Numbered from the stretch's first letter, positions 1 to 9,583 are shown. The stretch: 64,000 bases of DNA from Paenibacillus jilunlii (GCF_900102965.1 NZ_FNGM01000006.1:186001-250000), one strand, 5' to 3'. The notes: a model not told the origin generated them from the letters alone. A program made the numbers and translations.

Positions 1-1157
1 AGGTCGCCGAGTCTGGCTGAACCTGAAACCGCCGGAATTTGACCGAGAATGCTGCGCAGCAGCGTGGTCTTACCGATCCCGTTGGCACCGACAAGCGCAA
101 TTTTTTGTCCCCGTTCCATTTGCAGGTTCAGAGGTCTGGACAGCGGAGAATCGTAGCCGATCACGAGATCTTTGGTTTCAAAAATCAGCTTGCCGGAAGT
201 GCGTGCGGCCTTGAAGTTGAATTGCGGCTTCGGTTTTTCCCTGGCGAGTTCGATAACCTCCATCTTGTCCAGCTTCTTCTGCCGGGACATTGCCATATTC
301 CGTGTAGCCACGCTGGCTTTGTTCCGCGCAACGAAGTCCTTCAGATCGGCAATTTCCTGCTGCTGACGTTTAAAAGCGGACTCAAGCTGCGACTTTTTCG
401 CCTCGTACACCTGCTGGAAATACTCGTAATCCCCCACATAACGCGTTAGCGATTGATTTTCCATATGGTAGATCAGGTTGATCACGCTGTTCAGGAAAGG
501 AATGTCATGAGAAATCAAAATGAAGGCATTCTCGTATTCCTGTAAATAGCGCTTCAGCCATACAATATGCTGTTCATCGAGATAGTTCGTAGGTTCGTCA
601 AGCAGCAGGATGTCCGGTTTCTCCAGCAGTAGTTTGGCCAGCAGCACCTTGGTCCGTTGACCCCCGCTGAGATCATGCACATCCTTATCCAAACCGATAT
701 CCGTAAGGCCCAGCCCGCGGGCAGTTTCGTCGATTTTGGCGTCGATCATATAGAAATCCTGGCTTGTCAGTGTGTCCTGAATCGTTCCGACATCCTCCAG
801 CAGCTGTTCCAGTTCCTCTGGGGTCACATCTCCCATTCTGCCGTACATGTCGTTCATCTCTTGCTCCATATCGAAGAGATATTGGAACGCCCCGCGCAGA
901 ACATCGCGAATCGATTGTCCCTTCGTCAGCACCGCATGCTGGTCCAGGTAGCCCGCCCGCATGCGCTTCGCCCATTCGACCTTGCCTTCGTCCGGCTGAA
1001 GCTTGCCCGTAATAATATTCATGAAGGTGGATTTCCCTTCACCGTTCGCGCCGATAAGGCCGATATGTTCACCCTTTAGCAGGCGGAAGGATACATCGCT
1101 GAATATCGCCCGGTCTCCAAACCCGTGACTCAGCCGTTCTACATTTAGTATACTCAT
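1..1157 (-). CDS. ABC-F family ATPase (C-terminus cut by window edge)
   Basis: Soluble ABC protein with two nucleotide-binding domains and no membrane segment, as in ABC-F proteins, which act on the ribosome. Visible are a Walker A (GANGEGKST) near residue 38, a signature LSGGQRTK followed by LLLDEPTNYLDEQH, the ABC-F interdomain linker, and the second Walker A (GANGIGKTT) just before the sequence leaves the window. The start at MSILNVERLSHGFGD fits the family. The sequence recalls Bacillus YfmM more than the antibiotic-resistance ABC-F types; this is from memory, so no symbol is given. About 385 residues are present and roughly 130 are missing at the C-terminus. Family certain, subtype fairly likely. 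Confidence 0.9.
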   Translation of the reverse strand, partial: MSILNVERLSHGFGDRAIFSDVSFRLLKGEHIGLIGANGEGKSTFMNIITGKLQPDEGKVEWAKRMRAGYLDQHAVLTKGQSIRDVLRGAFQYLFDMEQEMNDMYGRMGDVTPEELEQLLEDVGTIQDTLTSQDFYMIDAKIDETARGLGLTDIGLDKDVHDLSGGQRTKVLLAKLLLEKPDILLLDEPTNYLDEQHIVWLKRYLQEYENAFILISHDIPFLNSVINLIYHMENQSLTRYVGDYEYFQQVYEAKKSQLESAFKRQQQEIADLKDFVARNKASVATRNMAMSRQKKLDKMEVIELAREKPKPQFNFKAARTSGKLIFETKDLVIGYDSPLSRPLNLQMERGQKIALVGANGIGKTTLLRSILGQIPAVSGSARLGD

Positions 1158-1259
1158 GAGTTAAACACCTTTTCCTTTATACAGTATCTCGTATATTATA
1201 AAGGCTTAAGCGCCACAACTCCAGACAGGTTTTAAAATAAAAAACAAGCGTTAGCCAAA

Positions 1260-2720
1260 TCAGGTACCGCAGAAGGTCCGGTAAGGACCGGAGCAGCTCT
1301 CAGGCAGTGTTGAGTACTCCTCCTGTTCTGGAGAGTAGGCATAGGGATTCGAAAGCACCTCAAGAAACCGCTCCATCACACTGTAGTCTTCACGTTCTAC
1401 CGCTGCTTCCAGGGCCTCCTCTACCCGGTGGTTACGGGGGATCAGGGCCGGATTGCTGCTGCGCATCAGCTGCCTGGAGGCGTCTTGCGATTCTTTCTGT
1501 CTGTCCAATCTAGCCTCCCACAGCTTCTTCCACCCGGCAAATTCCTCAGTGCCAAACAGCGCCATATCTTCAGTTTTGCCCAAAGTTAGAGCTCTGAAGG
1601 TGTTGGTATAGTCCGCGCGATGCTTTTGCATCATGCCAAGAAGTTCCTCAATCAAAGATTCATCCTGCTGTTCTTCGTTAAAAATCCCCAGCTTTGCCCT
1701 CATTCCCCAAAGCCAGTTCTGGTAATACAGCTCTGTAAAATCGGAAATTGCCTCCTCCGCCAGTTGGACCGCCTGCGACTCGTCGTCATGCAGCAGCGGC
1801 AGGAGAGTTTCAGCAAACCTGGCCAGATTCCAGGCAGCAATATTAGGCTGATTGCCATAGGCATACCGGCCCTCACGGTCAATAGAACTGAATACTGTAT
1901 CAAGATTATAGGTATCCAAAAAGGCGCATGGACCATAATCGATGGTTTCTCCGCTAAGGGCCATGTTGTCGGTGTTCATTACGCCGTGAACAAAGCCGGT
2001 GAGCTGCCATTTGGCAATCAGTGCTGCCTGACGTTTAATCACTTCGTGCAGCAGGGAAAGATAACGGTTAGCTGTACCTTCAGTTTCGGGATAATGTCTT
2101 TGCAAAGTGTAATCTGCCAGGGCCTTGAGATCCCCGGTAACGCCTCTTGCGGCAGCGTATTGAAAGGTCCCGACCCGCAGATGGCTGGCAGCCACCCGGG
2201 TGAGAACAGCCCCCGGCTGCTCGGTTTCCCGGATTACCGACTCACCGGTGGCGGCTACAGCCAGACTGCGGGTCGTTGGAATGCCAAGCCCATGCATCGC
2301 TTCACTGATCATGTATTCGCGGAGCATTGGCCCAAGAGCAGCACGGCCATCCCCCCGCCGGGAGTATGGTGTTCTGCCTGCCCCCTTAAGCTGAATGTCA
2401 ACCCGCATCTCCTGTGGAGTGATTTGCTCCCCAATCAGCACTGCTCTGCCGTCACCCAGCATCGTAAAATGCCCGAACTGGTGCCCTGCATAAGCTTGAG
2501 CAAGCGGCTCCGCTCCTTCGGGAACTTCATTGCCTGCAAAAACTGCAGTGCCATTATCGCCGCGCAGCGCTGGACTCTTCAGCCCCAGGGATGCCGCCAG
2601 CGGATCATTAAAAATGATTAGCTTCGGTAAACGGACTGGCGTTGGCTTGATACGTGTAAACAATGCTTCCGGCAGTCTGGCATAGCTGTTGTCAAAGTTC
2701 CATCCTGTATCCACCGTCAT
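1260..2720 (-). CDS. selO: Protein adenylyltransferase SelO (YdiU/UPF0061)
   Basis: 486-residue pseudokinase-fold enzyme. SelO transfers AMP from ATP to hydroxyl side chains of proteins and is linked to redox stress. The family's landmarks are present: the GDGRA stretch, the [21 protein letters not shown] block, the HGVMNTDN loop and the metal-binding DYGPCAFLD motif. The C-terminus ends in a Cys-containing tail (FCGT), comparable to the C-terminal Cys/Sec of the family. Length is typical. The start is supported by AAGGAG six bases upstream of ATG. It stands alone between the ABC-F gene and a secreted-protein gene. A 333-codon open frame on the opposite strand is a shadow of this gene. Confidence 0.93.
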   Translation of the reverse strand: MTVDTGWNFDNSYARLPEALFTRIKPTPVRLPKLIIFNDPLAASLGLKSPALRGDNGTAVFAGNEVPEGAEPLAQAYAGHQFGHFTMLGDGRAVLIGEQITPQEMRVDIQLKGAGRTPYSRRGDGRAALGPMLREYMISEAMHGLGIPTTRSLAVAATGESVIRETEQPGAVLTRVAASHLRVGTFQYAAARGVTGDLKALADYTLQRHYPETEGTANRYLSLLHEVIKRQAALIAKWQLTGFVHGVMNTDNMALSGETIDYGPCAFLDTYNLDTVFSSIDREGRYAYGNQPNIAAWNLARFAETLLPLLHDDESQAVQLAEEAISDFTELYYQNWLWGMRAKLGIFNEEQQDESLIEELLGMMQKHRADYTNTFRALTLGKTEDMALFGTEEFAGWKKLWEARLDRQKESQDASRQLMRSSNPALIPRNHRVEEALEAAVEREDYSVMERFLEVLSNPYAYSPEQEEYSTLPESCSGPYRTFCGT

Positions 2721-2817
2721 AATGTCTCCTTTTTTCTGTCGTGCTTCAATTTCTTAGTAGTGTACACTGGTGCTCATTTATTATGCCCTGCCCACTCAGA
2801 AACCGCTGCTCTTCAAT

Positions 2818-3753
2818 TCAAGGGATTCCCGGCACCTCTAAGGATTTCAAATAATCACTAACAGCCTGAGTTTTTGTATCGCCGTTCTTCTCCAGCAGTA
2901 CCAGGAAATCATCAAGCTGAGTCAGCAGCGTACTGGCCTCAATCTGCTCAGGCCCTGCTTCCGATAGTGTGTTCTCATAAGCGATTGCCGCTTTTTCACT
3001 CATCACCTGTGTCTTAGTGTCAAACAACGGCGTCTTCGGTGAACCGTAAAAGACATACTTCTTCGCCACGCCAAAAGCTTCCTTCACAGCCGCAGCACGG
3101 TTGGAGGTTTGGTAGGTTTGCAGAAAGGCTTCGTACTCCAGCGCCCGTTCCGCGACTTTGTACCAATCGATCAGCAAAGTCCCATCCACCGCAGACGGTT
3201 GCTCCGACTCGGCAGCCATCAGCTCAAAATAAGCCTGCAAATCTTTGGTGAGATAAGGCTTGAACACTTTGAAGCTTTGGTATTGGATAACCGGATAAAA
3301 GCTGCCGCCCCCGTATTCAAGCTTATAGTCCATGGCAGACAAGTCCTGCAGAACCATGCTGGTCTGCAATTGCTTCACTTTGGAACGTGCCAGCACCATG
3401 GGCATCCCTTTGGTATAAATGCTCTTAATGTCCTTTTGAATAGCAGATGTATTCATACGTTTGGCTGCTGTGGGCAGATAGGCTTTTAGCGCATTTTCCA
3501 AATGCAGGACCGCAATATTAGCCTCTCCGGGCGTCATTTCATCAATACGGTTAACCAAGGTGCCTTGGGCCAGACTTAGGGAGGAAGGCTGCTTCACTCT
3601 CTGCTCGAACAGGAGGAAGGAAGAGGAAGACTTCGCTGCTGCGGACGCAGCCATGTTCGGGAAGGTACCGGATGCAGCAATTCCGGCACTCGTTAGGAAC
3701 AGAATGGCACCCAGGCTGGCAGCTATTTTTTTAGTGAATGTGGTTTGTTTCAT
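2818..3753 (-). CDS. Secreted protein of unknown function
   Basis: 311 residues with a clear N-terminal signal peptide: KK near the start, a hydrophobic stretch to about residue 25 and Ala-rich cleavage sites before about residue 40. There is no lipobox Cys. The mature part is hydrophilic, mixed helical, with no membrane segment or catalytic motif that I recognise. It opens with an AAGGAG site 5 bases before ATG. It lies downstream of the amidohydrolase operon but is separated by a terminator, so it is probably its own unit. Function unknown; a cell-surface or envelope protein is likely from the export signal alone. Confidence 0.75.
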   Translation of the reverse strand: MKQTTFTKKIAASLGAILFLTSAGIAASGTFPNMAASAAAKSSSSFLLFEQRVKQPSSLSLAQGTLVNRIDEMTPGEANIAVLHLENALKAYLPTAAKRMNTSAIQKDIKSIYTKGMPMVLARSKVKQLQTSMVLQDLSAMDYKLEYGGGSFYPVIQYQSFKVFKPYLTKDLQAYFELMAAESEQPSAVDGTLLIDWYKVAERALEYEAFLQTYQTSNRAAAVKEAFGVAKKYVFYGSPKTPLFDTKTQVMSEKAAIAYENTLSEAGPEQIEASTLLTQLDDFLVLLEKNGDTKTQAVSDYLKSLEVPGIP

Positions 3754-3789
3754 GAGAGCTCCTTCATAGATAATATTGAAAATATTAAA

Positions 3790-3811
3790 ATCACAGACAT
3801 CCGTCTGTGAT
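3790..3811 (-). terminator. Rho-independent terminator for the 8.0-3.8 kb minus-strand operon
   Basis: Perfect 9-bp inverted repeat (ATCACAGAC / GTCTGTGAT) with a 4-base loop, followed on the minus strand by TTTT. It lies about 40 bases beyond the last stop codon of the amidohydrolase/remnant unit. Confidence 0.75.
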
Positions 3812-3848
3812 CAGAGTATGGCTTCGCGGATTTTAGATTTCCGCCAGA

Positions 3849-3995
3849 TTAGAGGATCAAGTCTAATGCATCCTGCGAAAACCACACTTTTTCTTTAATC
3901 TTTACTGTCGGCACTTTGAGCAGTGTGGTTTTGCCGTCCAGAATGGCGATGTTTTTGTCGATGGGAAGCTTGAGCACGTGACCTGCTTTTTTCAC
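3849..3995 (-). pseudogene. Small ORF or remnant resembling a copper-amine-oxidase-like stalk domain
   Basis: A 48-codon minus-strand frame opens with GTG just after the amidohydrolase stop. It encodes a stretch (ILDGKTTLLKVPTVKIKEKVW) that resembles the beta-rich middle of the copper amine oxidase-like N-terminal (stalk) domain common in Paenibacillus secreted proteins. There is no signal peptide, and the N-terminal half of such a domain is absent. It is either the tail of a decayed surface protein or a small ORF co-transcribed with the amidohydrolase. The likeness is from memory and short. Confidence 0.3.
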
Positions 3996-4000
3996 AATAA

Positions 4001-4870
4001 CTATGCAATCCGCTGCCGGATACGCGGAAATAGCCCAAAGGCATTCTGGTAGAATACCTTTTCGTGATGCTGCTCCGGGACGAGCCTGCGGATGAATTCT
4101 GCGTACAGACCGATTGGCGCCAGGGGCCAGTCGGTTCCGAAGAGCATTTTCTCATAATGATCACAATAGACCAGCGCCCGGCGGAAATGATCCATGAACA
4201 GCGGTTCATTCATGAACCGTTCAAAATGAGGCCGGTCACCGACGACGAGGCCGGACAAATCAGCGTATACGTTCGGATTCTTGGCTACCACTTCAGCGGC
4301 ATCCATCACCCAGGGATCTCCCAGATGACAGATCATAAAGTTAACGCCACGCTGCTGATAGGCCAATTCATCTACAGTGAGCGGATGCGAATATTTCAGC
4401 AATCCGTTCATCGAGTAGGTGTCACCGGTATGAATCACCACAGGCAAGCTGTACTTAGCCGCCAGCTCATAGACCGGAGCATAAATCCTGTCATGGACAT
4501 AATGATGGTAGTATCCGGCATACAGCTTGATTCCCGCCACCTCGGGTGCCTGCATCCGTGCTTCGATCCGGTCAAGCTCTGCCTGGGCCTGCTCCCCGGT
4601 CAGCCGGTTAGGATTGATGCCGACACACTCCATCAGGAAGGGAGGAACATGTTCTTCCAGGTCAAGACCCATAGGGTTGGGTGAACTGGAATCGGGAAAA
4701 GCTCCCTTCGTCTGCTCCGTGACCCCCATTCCGATGCCTAGAATGACATCGTTCTTATCAAACTCGGCCTTGAGGCCGGCCGCAGTGTAATCAACTTTGG
4801 ATAGATCACTTGCTGTCCGATGGAAGCTGTCGATGTCTGACAGATGGATATGAATATCAATGATCGGCAT
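4001..4870 (-). CDS. Amidohydrolase family metal-dependent hydrolase (Amidohydro_2)
   Basis: 289-residue TIM-barrel hydrolase. The metal-binding HxH (DIHIH, residues 5-9) is at the N-terminus, further ligands are in VIHTGDTYS and ICHLGDPW, and the catalytic Asp lies in LFGTDWP. These fit the ACMSD/4-oxalomesaconate hydratase/salicylate decarboxylase-like branch. Substrate cannot be told from sequence. The start codon overlaps the 3' end of the upstream GNAT-fusion gene by 14 bases, so the two are probably translated together and act on related substrates. Transcription ends at the hairpin near 3.8 kb. Confidence 0.85.
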   Translation of the reverse strand: MPIIDIHIHLSDIDSFHRTASDLSKVDYTAAGLKAEFDKNDVILGIGMGVTEQTKGAFPDSSSPNPMGLDLEEHVPPFLMECVGINPNRLTGEQAQAELDRIEARMQAPEVAGIKLYAGYYHHYVHDRIYAPVYELAAKYSLPVVIHTGDTYSMNGLLKYSHPLTVDELAYQQRGVNFMICHLGDPWVMDAAEVVAKNPNVYADLSGLVVGDRPHFERFMNEPLFMDHFRRALVYCDHYEKMLFGTDWPLAPIGLYAEFIRRLVPEQHHEKVFYQNAFGLFPRIRQRIA

Positions 4871-7800
4871 GTAAGGCCTCCTTCTCGTCTGCTGTATCTG
4901 AAAAGCTCAGATTAAGCAAACCCCGGACATCTTCCGGGTTCAATGCGACGGTTCCCATAATCAGAAAGGTCGGCTGTGTCCAGGCGGTTTCCCCGCTCAG
5001 AAGAGACATCTGATAATCTACACCCTGACAAATCCCTTTATTGTTCATATAAACCGCTAAGCTTTGATTAGGATAACTGCTCACCACCTGCAGCATATCC
5101 TGACGGGAAGCCGCGCCGATCCGCAAAAGTCCCTTGGATTGCAGCTGTGCCTCCAGCTTGCCGAGCGAAAAACGCCCTTGCCCCGGGACTTCTGCCCATC
5201 CTTCTGAGAAGACCTCAGGCGAAGGCCTGAAGAAGTTATCATCTGCGAACGAATAATGCGGCAGCACTTCGCCGCTTCCGTTGGTCACGGAATGCAGCAC
5301 ACATAGCACGGGAACACCCGGCAGCATAAGGTAATGCTGATGGATGACTATTCCCCGGTTCACTTCGTGCTTGGTAATGCTGGTAGTAACACGCAGGCCC
5401 TTCCAGACATTGCCGTACCCATCCTTCCGCTCTGTCCAATCTGTATTTCTCGGTTCCTGCTCCCGGCTGAATCCGCCTAGACGCGGGATGTCCACACCAA
5501 GTCCCCCATGCCAAGGGTTCCACCAGGAATGCGGGACCGGTTCCGGGTAAGAGGTATCCAGCCATTCTGCGCCGTTGTGCTTCAAGGAATGCACCACACT
5601 GCCAAAGCCGGGCGCAGCCGCTATGCAAAGAACCCCATTGTTCACCGTGTACACAGGACCTGCTGCACTCTCTTCTATTTCACAAGTGACGTTTCCATCG
5701 GTCTGGGGGAACCAAAGCGCCGACCGCTCCTGAATCCAATCCTCGCCGTGGTAGACAGCCCGGAGCTTCCGGCCCGGTTCTCCTTGTCCCTGGTCATTCT
5801 TGTTCTCAGTAGAAATCTCCACATGGGCTGAATGAAGGTGCTGTTCCGGGTCCAGTTCAACTACAGCCATCTGCCGTTCAGGCTCCCCTCCTTTCTGCAT
5901 ATGCAGTTCGAGTCTTCCGGCGAGCGGTGCCACCTTCCGTTCGATCAGCTCCGCGCTCAGCAGTCCCGCTGCAAACGGATTGCCGCCGCCAACAACCAGT
6001 TCCAGATGATTATCCAGCAACGGAACAACCGGGGTGGACAATTTTAAGGCAAAGGAGCGGAAATCAGACCACTTGCGGAAGGTGTTCAGCGCAAATATAA
6101 CCGGGTTCGTTTTCACTACGGCTCCGGCAGCAATCCGGCCAAGCTCATGCTCCAAGCCGAGCGGATAATCAGAGCGGAGCAGCTTCAGGGAAGGGTCCCA
6201 ACAGATCCCGCAAGTGACGTTTTCTTCCCTGCAGAACAGCCAGTTTTCTGTAATTTTAGCACTATCCCAATTCGCAGGATCGCTGGAGTATGCGTCGCCC
6301 ATATCGACATAACGGCCCTGGTACGGCAGGACGAGCCGGCTCCCGAAGAAACCAAAGTTCGTCAGCAAGTGCATGTTCTCCTCCAGCACTCTGCTGCTGG
6401 TATTGCAAATTTCGCAATGAAATTCGGCAATACCGTTTGCGGACAGCTTGGCCACCGACTTGATCTGCAGGCCGGAGAAATCCCCGGACTCATATAGGGC
6501 TTCGAGAACCTGGCTCTCCCCTTCAGCATAAATTTTCACTTCTGTGGCCTGCTTTTTGGAGAATTCCTGTGAGAACGGCTTGCCCAGCTTCGGATAGTTC
6601 CACCAGAAATTGTGCCGGGAGCCGGGATACTCGATCCACATATTGTTATCCAGCTTGTTCATATGTAACGAGAATGCCCCGTTTACGGCGACCCACTGAT
6701 CACCGTTTTGCCCTCCGTACCGGCCTTGCGTGCCTTTCAGCAGAACCGAGAGCTTGCTAGAGAAGGTTACCTTTTTTTGTCCAGCGGGGACAGCCGTTAC
6801 CTCTACCTCATGCGATAAAAGTCCATAAGACCGCAGTCTAAACGGTGCCGGTATGGCTGCTTTGCCTTTGGCCGGTACTATGAAGCGCACCGTACGGTCC
6901 GCCCATTCCACGATATCCGTCTCCGGCCAGTCGAAGGAGAACTCAGCTTCCGCAGCAAAATGATTTTCTACATTCAGGTACAGCTTGGCCGGTATACCCG
7001 GATACAGCCCGCCTGCTTGCAGAGCCGTCTTCATCTTGACCGGGAATTTCGGCGCGATGCCCATCCGGAATTCAGCCCGTTTGCCATTGATGGCCCATGT
7101 GCTCATAACCACAGGATGGGTCTTCTTGTCGTTCTGCTCTTCCAGGACCGGGTCCAGCTCAAATTCTCCCTCTACCATTACTGTTTCTCCCGGAGCAATC
7201 GTTTGTGAGACATCCAGGGCATAGCGGATACATTTATCATCCCGGCCCTTTATCTCTATCGTCATGGCAGAGGCCGAGCGGTTTTCGATGCGATACCGGA
7301 CCTTGTAAGCGAAACCAAATACAAGATCATGATCATCAATATGTGTAGAGATTGCATATTCAGGCGTATCAAGCGCGGTCAAGCCGCGGCCTGTCTTCTC
7401 AAATTCCGCCCGTAAGGCAAGCGCTCCCTTGCGCCAAGTGTAATCGAAGAAATCAAAACCCCGCTCTGTGCGGCCATCCGGCTCAATCCTCAATTCACGC
7501 GTACTGTCAGCGTACCAATCCAGTTCCTCGAAATAAGGAGCCAACGCTTCAGTCTGTAAAAGAGTCGGAATGAAGTTCATGAGGTGGACGTAATCGTCAT
7601 TTTTTTCCCAGAAGAACCCGCATTTCTTGTACATCGGTACAGCCTTGGTATTGCCTGCCCAGGTAAATAAATCGAGCCGCGGCCACCCCGCTTCCACGGT
7701 CTGGCGGACGGCTTTCAGAATCAGATTGCGGCCAACCTTACAGCCATGATAATCCGGGCGCACATTCAACAGCGGTACATACATCGCGCCTTCATCCTGA

Positions 7801-8027
7801 TGGTAGTGCGAGAAACTGCAAAAGCCGACAACCTCCCCGCCGTCAACAGCAAGAAACGCATGAAGATGAGACGATACCTCCATCATCCGGCGGACGTTGG
7901 CCTCTGTCTTCTGGTTGGTGCCGCCGCCCCAGCTATCTTTACTGCGGTTCCACATTTCTGCAAGCGCTCCCGCGTAAGAAGGGTCATATTCGATAATCCG
8001 GACCTGCTCCGCAACGGTATTTGCCAT
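4857..8027 (-). CDS. GNAT acetyltransferase fused to a ~900-residue beta-rich domain of unknown function
   Basis: 1056 residues. Residues 8-150 form a GNAT N-acetyltransferase fold, with the acetyl-CoA loop in the VRPDYHGCKVGRNLI region and the later YKKCGFF strand. GNAT proteins move an acetyl group from acetyl-CoA to an amine. The remaining ~900 residues are rich in beta-strand and Trp/Tyr. They look like stacked immunoglobulin-like modules followed by a large beta-sandwich reminiscent of galactose-mutarotase/glycan-binding folds; this is inference from composition. There is no signal peptide, so it is probably cytoplasmic. AAGGAG precedes the ATG. It overlaps the amidohydrolase gene by 14 bases. 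The combined role may be modification and breakdown of an amino-sugar-like compound, but no substrate can be named. Confidence 0.8.
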   Translation of the reverse strand: MANTVAEQVRIIEYDPSYAGALAEMWNRSKDSWGGGTNQKTEANVRRMMEVSSHLHAFLAVDGGEVVGFCSFSHYHQDEGAMYVPLLNVRPDYHGCKVGRNLILKAVRQTVEAGWPRLDLFTWAGNTKAVPMYKKCGFFWEKNDDYVHLMNFIPTLLQTEALAPYFEELDWYADSTRELRIEPDGRTERGFDFFDYTWRKGALALRAEFEKTGRGLTALDTPEYAISTHIDDHDLVFGFAYKVRYRIENRSASAMTIEIKGRDDKCIRYALDVSQTIAPGETVMVEGEFELDPVLEEQNDKKTHPVVMSTWAINGKRAEFRMGIAPKFPVKMKTALQAGGLYPGIPAKLYLNVENHFAAEAEFSFDWPETDIVEWADRTVRFIVPAKGKAAIPAPFRLRSYGLLSHEVEVTAVPAGQKKVTFSSKLSVLLKGTQGRYGGQNGDQWVAVNGAFSLHMNKLDNNMWIEYPGSRHNFWWNYPKLGKPFSQEFSKKQATEVKIYAEGESQVLEALYESGDFSGLQIKSVAKLSANGIAEFHCEICNTSSRVLEENMHLLTNFGFFGSRLVLPYQGRYVDMGDAYSSDPANWDSAKITENWLFCREENVTCGICWDPSLKLLRSDYPLGLEHELGRIAAGAVVKTNPVIFALNTFRKWSDFRSFALKLSTPVVPLLDNHLELVVGGGNPFAAGLLSAELIERKVAPLAGRLELHMQKGGEPERQMAVVELDPEQHLHSAHVEISTENKNDQGQGEPGRKLRAVYHGEDWIQERSALWFPQTDGNVTCEIEESAAGPVYTVNNGVLCIAAAPGFGSVVHSLKHNGAEWLDTSYPEPVPHSWWNPWHGGLGVDIPRLGGFSREQEPRNTDWTERKDGYGNVWKGLRVTTSITKHEVNRGIVIHQHYLMLPGVPVLCVLHSVTNGSGEVLPHYSFADDNFFRPSPEVFSEGWAEVPGQGRFSLGKLEAQLQSKGLLRIGAASRQDMLQVVSSYPNQSLAVYMNNKGICQGVDYQMSLLSGETAWTQPTFLIMGTVALNPEDVRGLLNLSFSDTADEKEALHADH

Positions 8028-8162
8028 GCATTCATCTCCTTATATTCATTAGATAATGTCTATAACAACCTACTAATCCCGTTGTACTAAGTAATATTAT
8101 ACTATGGGATGGAAGAATATTACTAACTCTGATCCAAGCTCATAGTAACTCTACTTTTCCCT

Positions 8163-8507
8163 CTATCCCCTATTCTGGTTTTTTGTTCCCCACTCACACA
8201 ACCCTTCCAAGACGGGTAATAGCGTTTCCGCTTTATCTGTGAGGCTGTATTCAACTTTAGGCGGAACTTGAGGATACTCCTTCCGAGTCACCATACCATC
8301 CGCTTCCAATTCTTTAAGCTGTGAACTCAAAGTTTTAAAAGTAATTGCGCCTATCTGTCTTTTCAGATCATTAAAGCGGACCGGTTGATTTTCTGCCAGG
8401 AGGTACATAATAACCATCTTCCATTTGCCGCCGATCACTGACAATGTATAACCAAAGGGTGTATCTTGAATATTTTTAACTTTACCTTTATATTCGGCCA
8501 TACTCAT
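8163..8507 (-). CDS. HxlR family transcriptional regulator
   Basis: 114-residue winged-helix protein with the HxlR hallmarks: a DTPFGYTLSVIGGKWKMVIMYLL helix, then the RFNDLKRQIGAITFKTLSSQLKELEADGMVTRKEY recognition region and a VEYSLTDKAETL wing. Members sense electrophiles, thiol stress or metabolites. I start at the ATG at 8507 (AAAGGA 10 bases upstream) rather than the longer frame, because the longer version would run into the inverted repeat at 8527-8555. The gene is divergent from the arginase-family gene, which it probably regulates together with itself. Confidence 0.88.
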   Translation of the reverse strand: MSMAEYKGKVKNIQDTPFGYTLSVIGGKWKMVIMYLLAENQPVRFNDLKRQIGAITFKTLSSQLKELEADGMVTRKEYPQVPPKVEYSLTDKAETLLPVLEGLCEWGTKNQNRG

Positions 8508-8526
8508 ATTCACACTATCCTTTCGG

Positions 8527-8555
8527 GTAGTACCTATCATATTAGTGCGTACTAC
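8527..8555. promoter_or_regulatory. Candidate HxlR operator
   Basis: Inverted repeat GTAGTAC-N15-GTACTAC in the divergent space between the HxlR and arginase-family genes. It is close to the TACTA/TAGTA-type sites known for YodB-like HxlR proteins. The assignment rests on position and symmetry. Confidence 0.5.
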
Positions 8556-8612
8556 TTTTTTATTTGTGCCCAGTTTATACTAACCATACTTTGATGTAAA
8601 GGAGAGCAAGAA

Positions 8613-9527
8613 ATGACCAAAAAAACAATTCGTCTGTTAATGCCAGAGTGGCAAGGAGGGAACAATCCAAACTACTCTTTTGGTGCCGAACTGCTTGCCT
8701 GGCTGGCTCCGGACAATGATCAGCCCCTTATTCACGTACCCGTTCAAGCCTATGATGGAACCCCGCTGCACAACGAGAACGGCATGTATGGAAGAACACA
8801 GCTGCTTGAGCAATTAGAGGCTGCCCGGCATCTCATCGATGCTCATAAGCCGGACCGTATTGTAATGTTTGGCGGCGACTGCTTAGTCGAACAAGCCCCA
8901 TTTGCCTATTTAAACGAACGGTACGGCGGGGAATTAGGTGTAATCTGGATCGATGCTCACAGTGACTTAGTCAGATATGCCGGGTATGACAACGGACATA
9001 CTTTACCTCTAGGGAATCTTTTGGGAGAGGGAGATGAGGAGTTTGCAAGGCATGTGAAAACTCCGCTAAAACCTGAAAATGTCTTTATCGCGGGATTAGC
9101 TGCTCCTACAGAGCAAGAAATGGAAGTGATTTCAGAAGCGTTTCAAAGGCTGGGCATAGCTCCTGAAGAACAAGATACAGAGATAATTCAGAGACTGGGT
9201 ATAAAAACTGCCGGAACCCAAGAGTTAATGAACAGCACTGAATCTATAAAAGAGTGGATTAAGGAAAGCGGTATTAAGCACCTGGCTATTCACCTGGACC
9301 TAGATGTGCTTGATCCAATGGCATTCCGTTCTTTATTGTTTGCCAATCCTGAAGCCCCTTATAATTATTCTCCCGCGGGAACAATGCAAATGCCCTTACT
9401 ATTGAATCTGATAAAAGAACTATCGGAAGCAACAGATGTAGTTGGATTAGGGATAACGGAGCATATGCCATGGGATTCGATTAACCTGAAAAATCTGCTT
9501 GGAGAAATACCTATTCTAAATACGTAA
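8613..9527 (+). CDS. Arginase/agmatinase (ureohydrolase) family protein with an altered metal site
   Basis: 304 residues with the ureohydrolase fold. The family hydrolyses guanidino groups (arginine, agmatine, formimidoylglutamate) with two Mn ions. The DAHSD motif (IDAHSDL) and the HLDLDVLDP motif are intact. The first motif reads GGDC where GGDH is usual, so one Mn ligand is Cys instead of His. The substrate is therefore uncertain and a single-metal or non-canonical enzyme is possible. AGGAGAG lies upstream of ATG. It is divergent from an HxlR regulator with a shared operator, and is followed by a two-way terminator. Confidence 0.8.
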   Translation: MTKKTIRLLMPEWQGGNNPNYSFGAELLAWLAPDNDQPLIHVPVQAYDGTPLHNENGMYGRTQLLEQLEAARHLIDAHKPDRIVMFGGDCLVEQAPFAYLNERYGGELGVIWIDAHSDLVRYAGYDNGHTLPLGNLLGEGDEEFARHVKTPLKPENVFIAGLAAPTEQEMEVISEAFQRLGIAPEEQDTEIIQRLGIKTAGTQELMNSTESIKEWIKESGIKHLAIHLDLDVLDPMAFRSLLFANPEAPYNYSPAGTMQMPLLLNLIKELSEATDVVGLGITEHMPWDSINLKNLLGEIPILNT

Positions 9528-9545
9528 GGTCATGAAAATACAACA

Positions 9546-9583
9546 AAAGCGCGCTCCCTTGCCGAGGCATCGGAGCACGCTTT
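9546..9583. terminator. Bidirectional terminator between convergent units
   Basis: 12-bp stem with one mismatch (AAAGCGCGCTCC / GGAGCACGCTTT), flanked by A-rich bases on the left and TTTCTTG on the right. It can end both the arginase-family gene and the long minus-strand operon that stops at 9601. Confidence 0.75.

Noticed and set aside
1620-2621. 333-codon open frame on the plus strand
   Set aside because: It is antisense to selO, has no recognisable domain and no good ribosome site; selO on the other strand has full family motifs.
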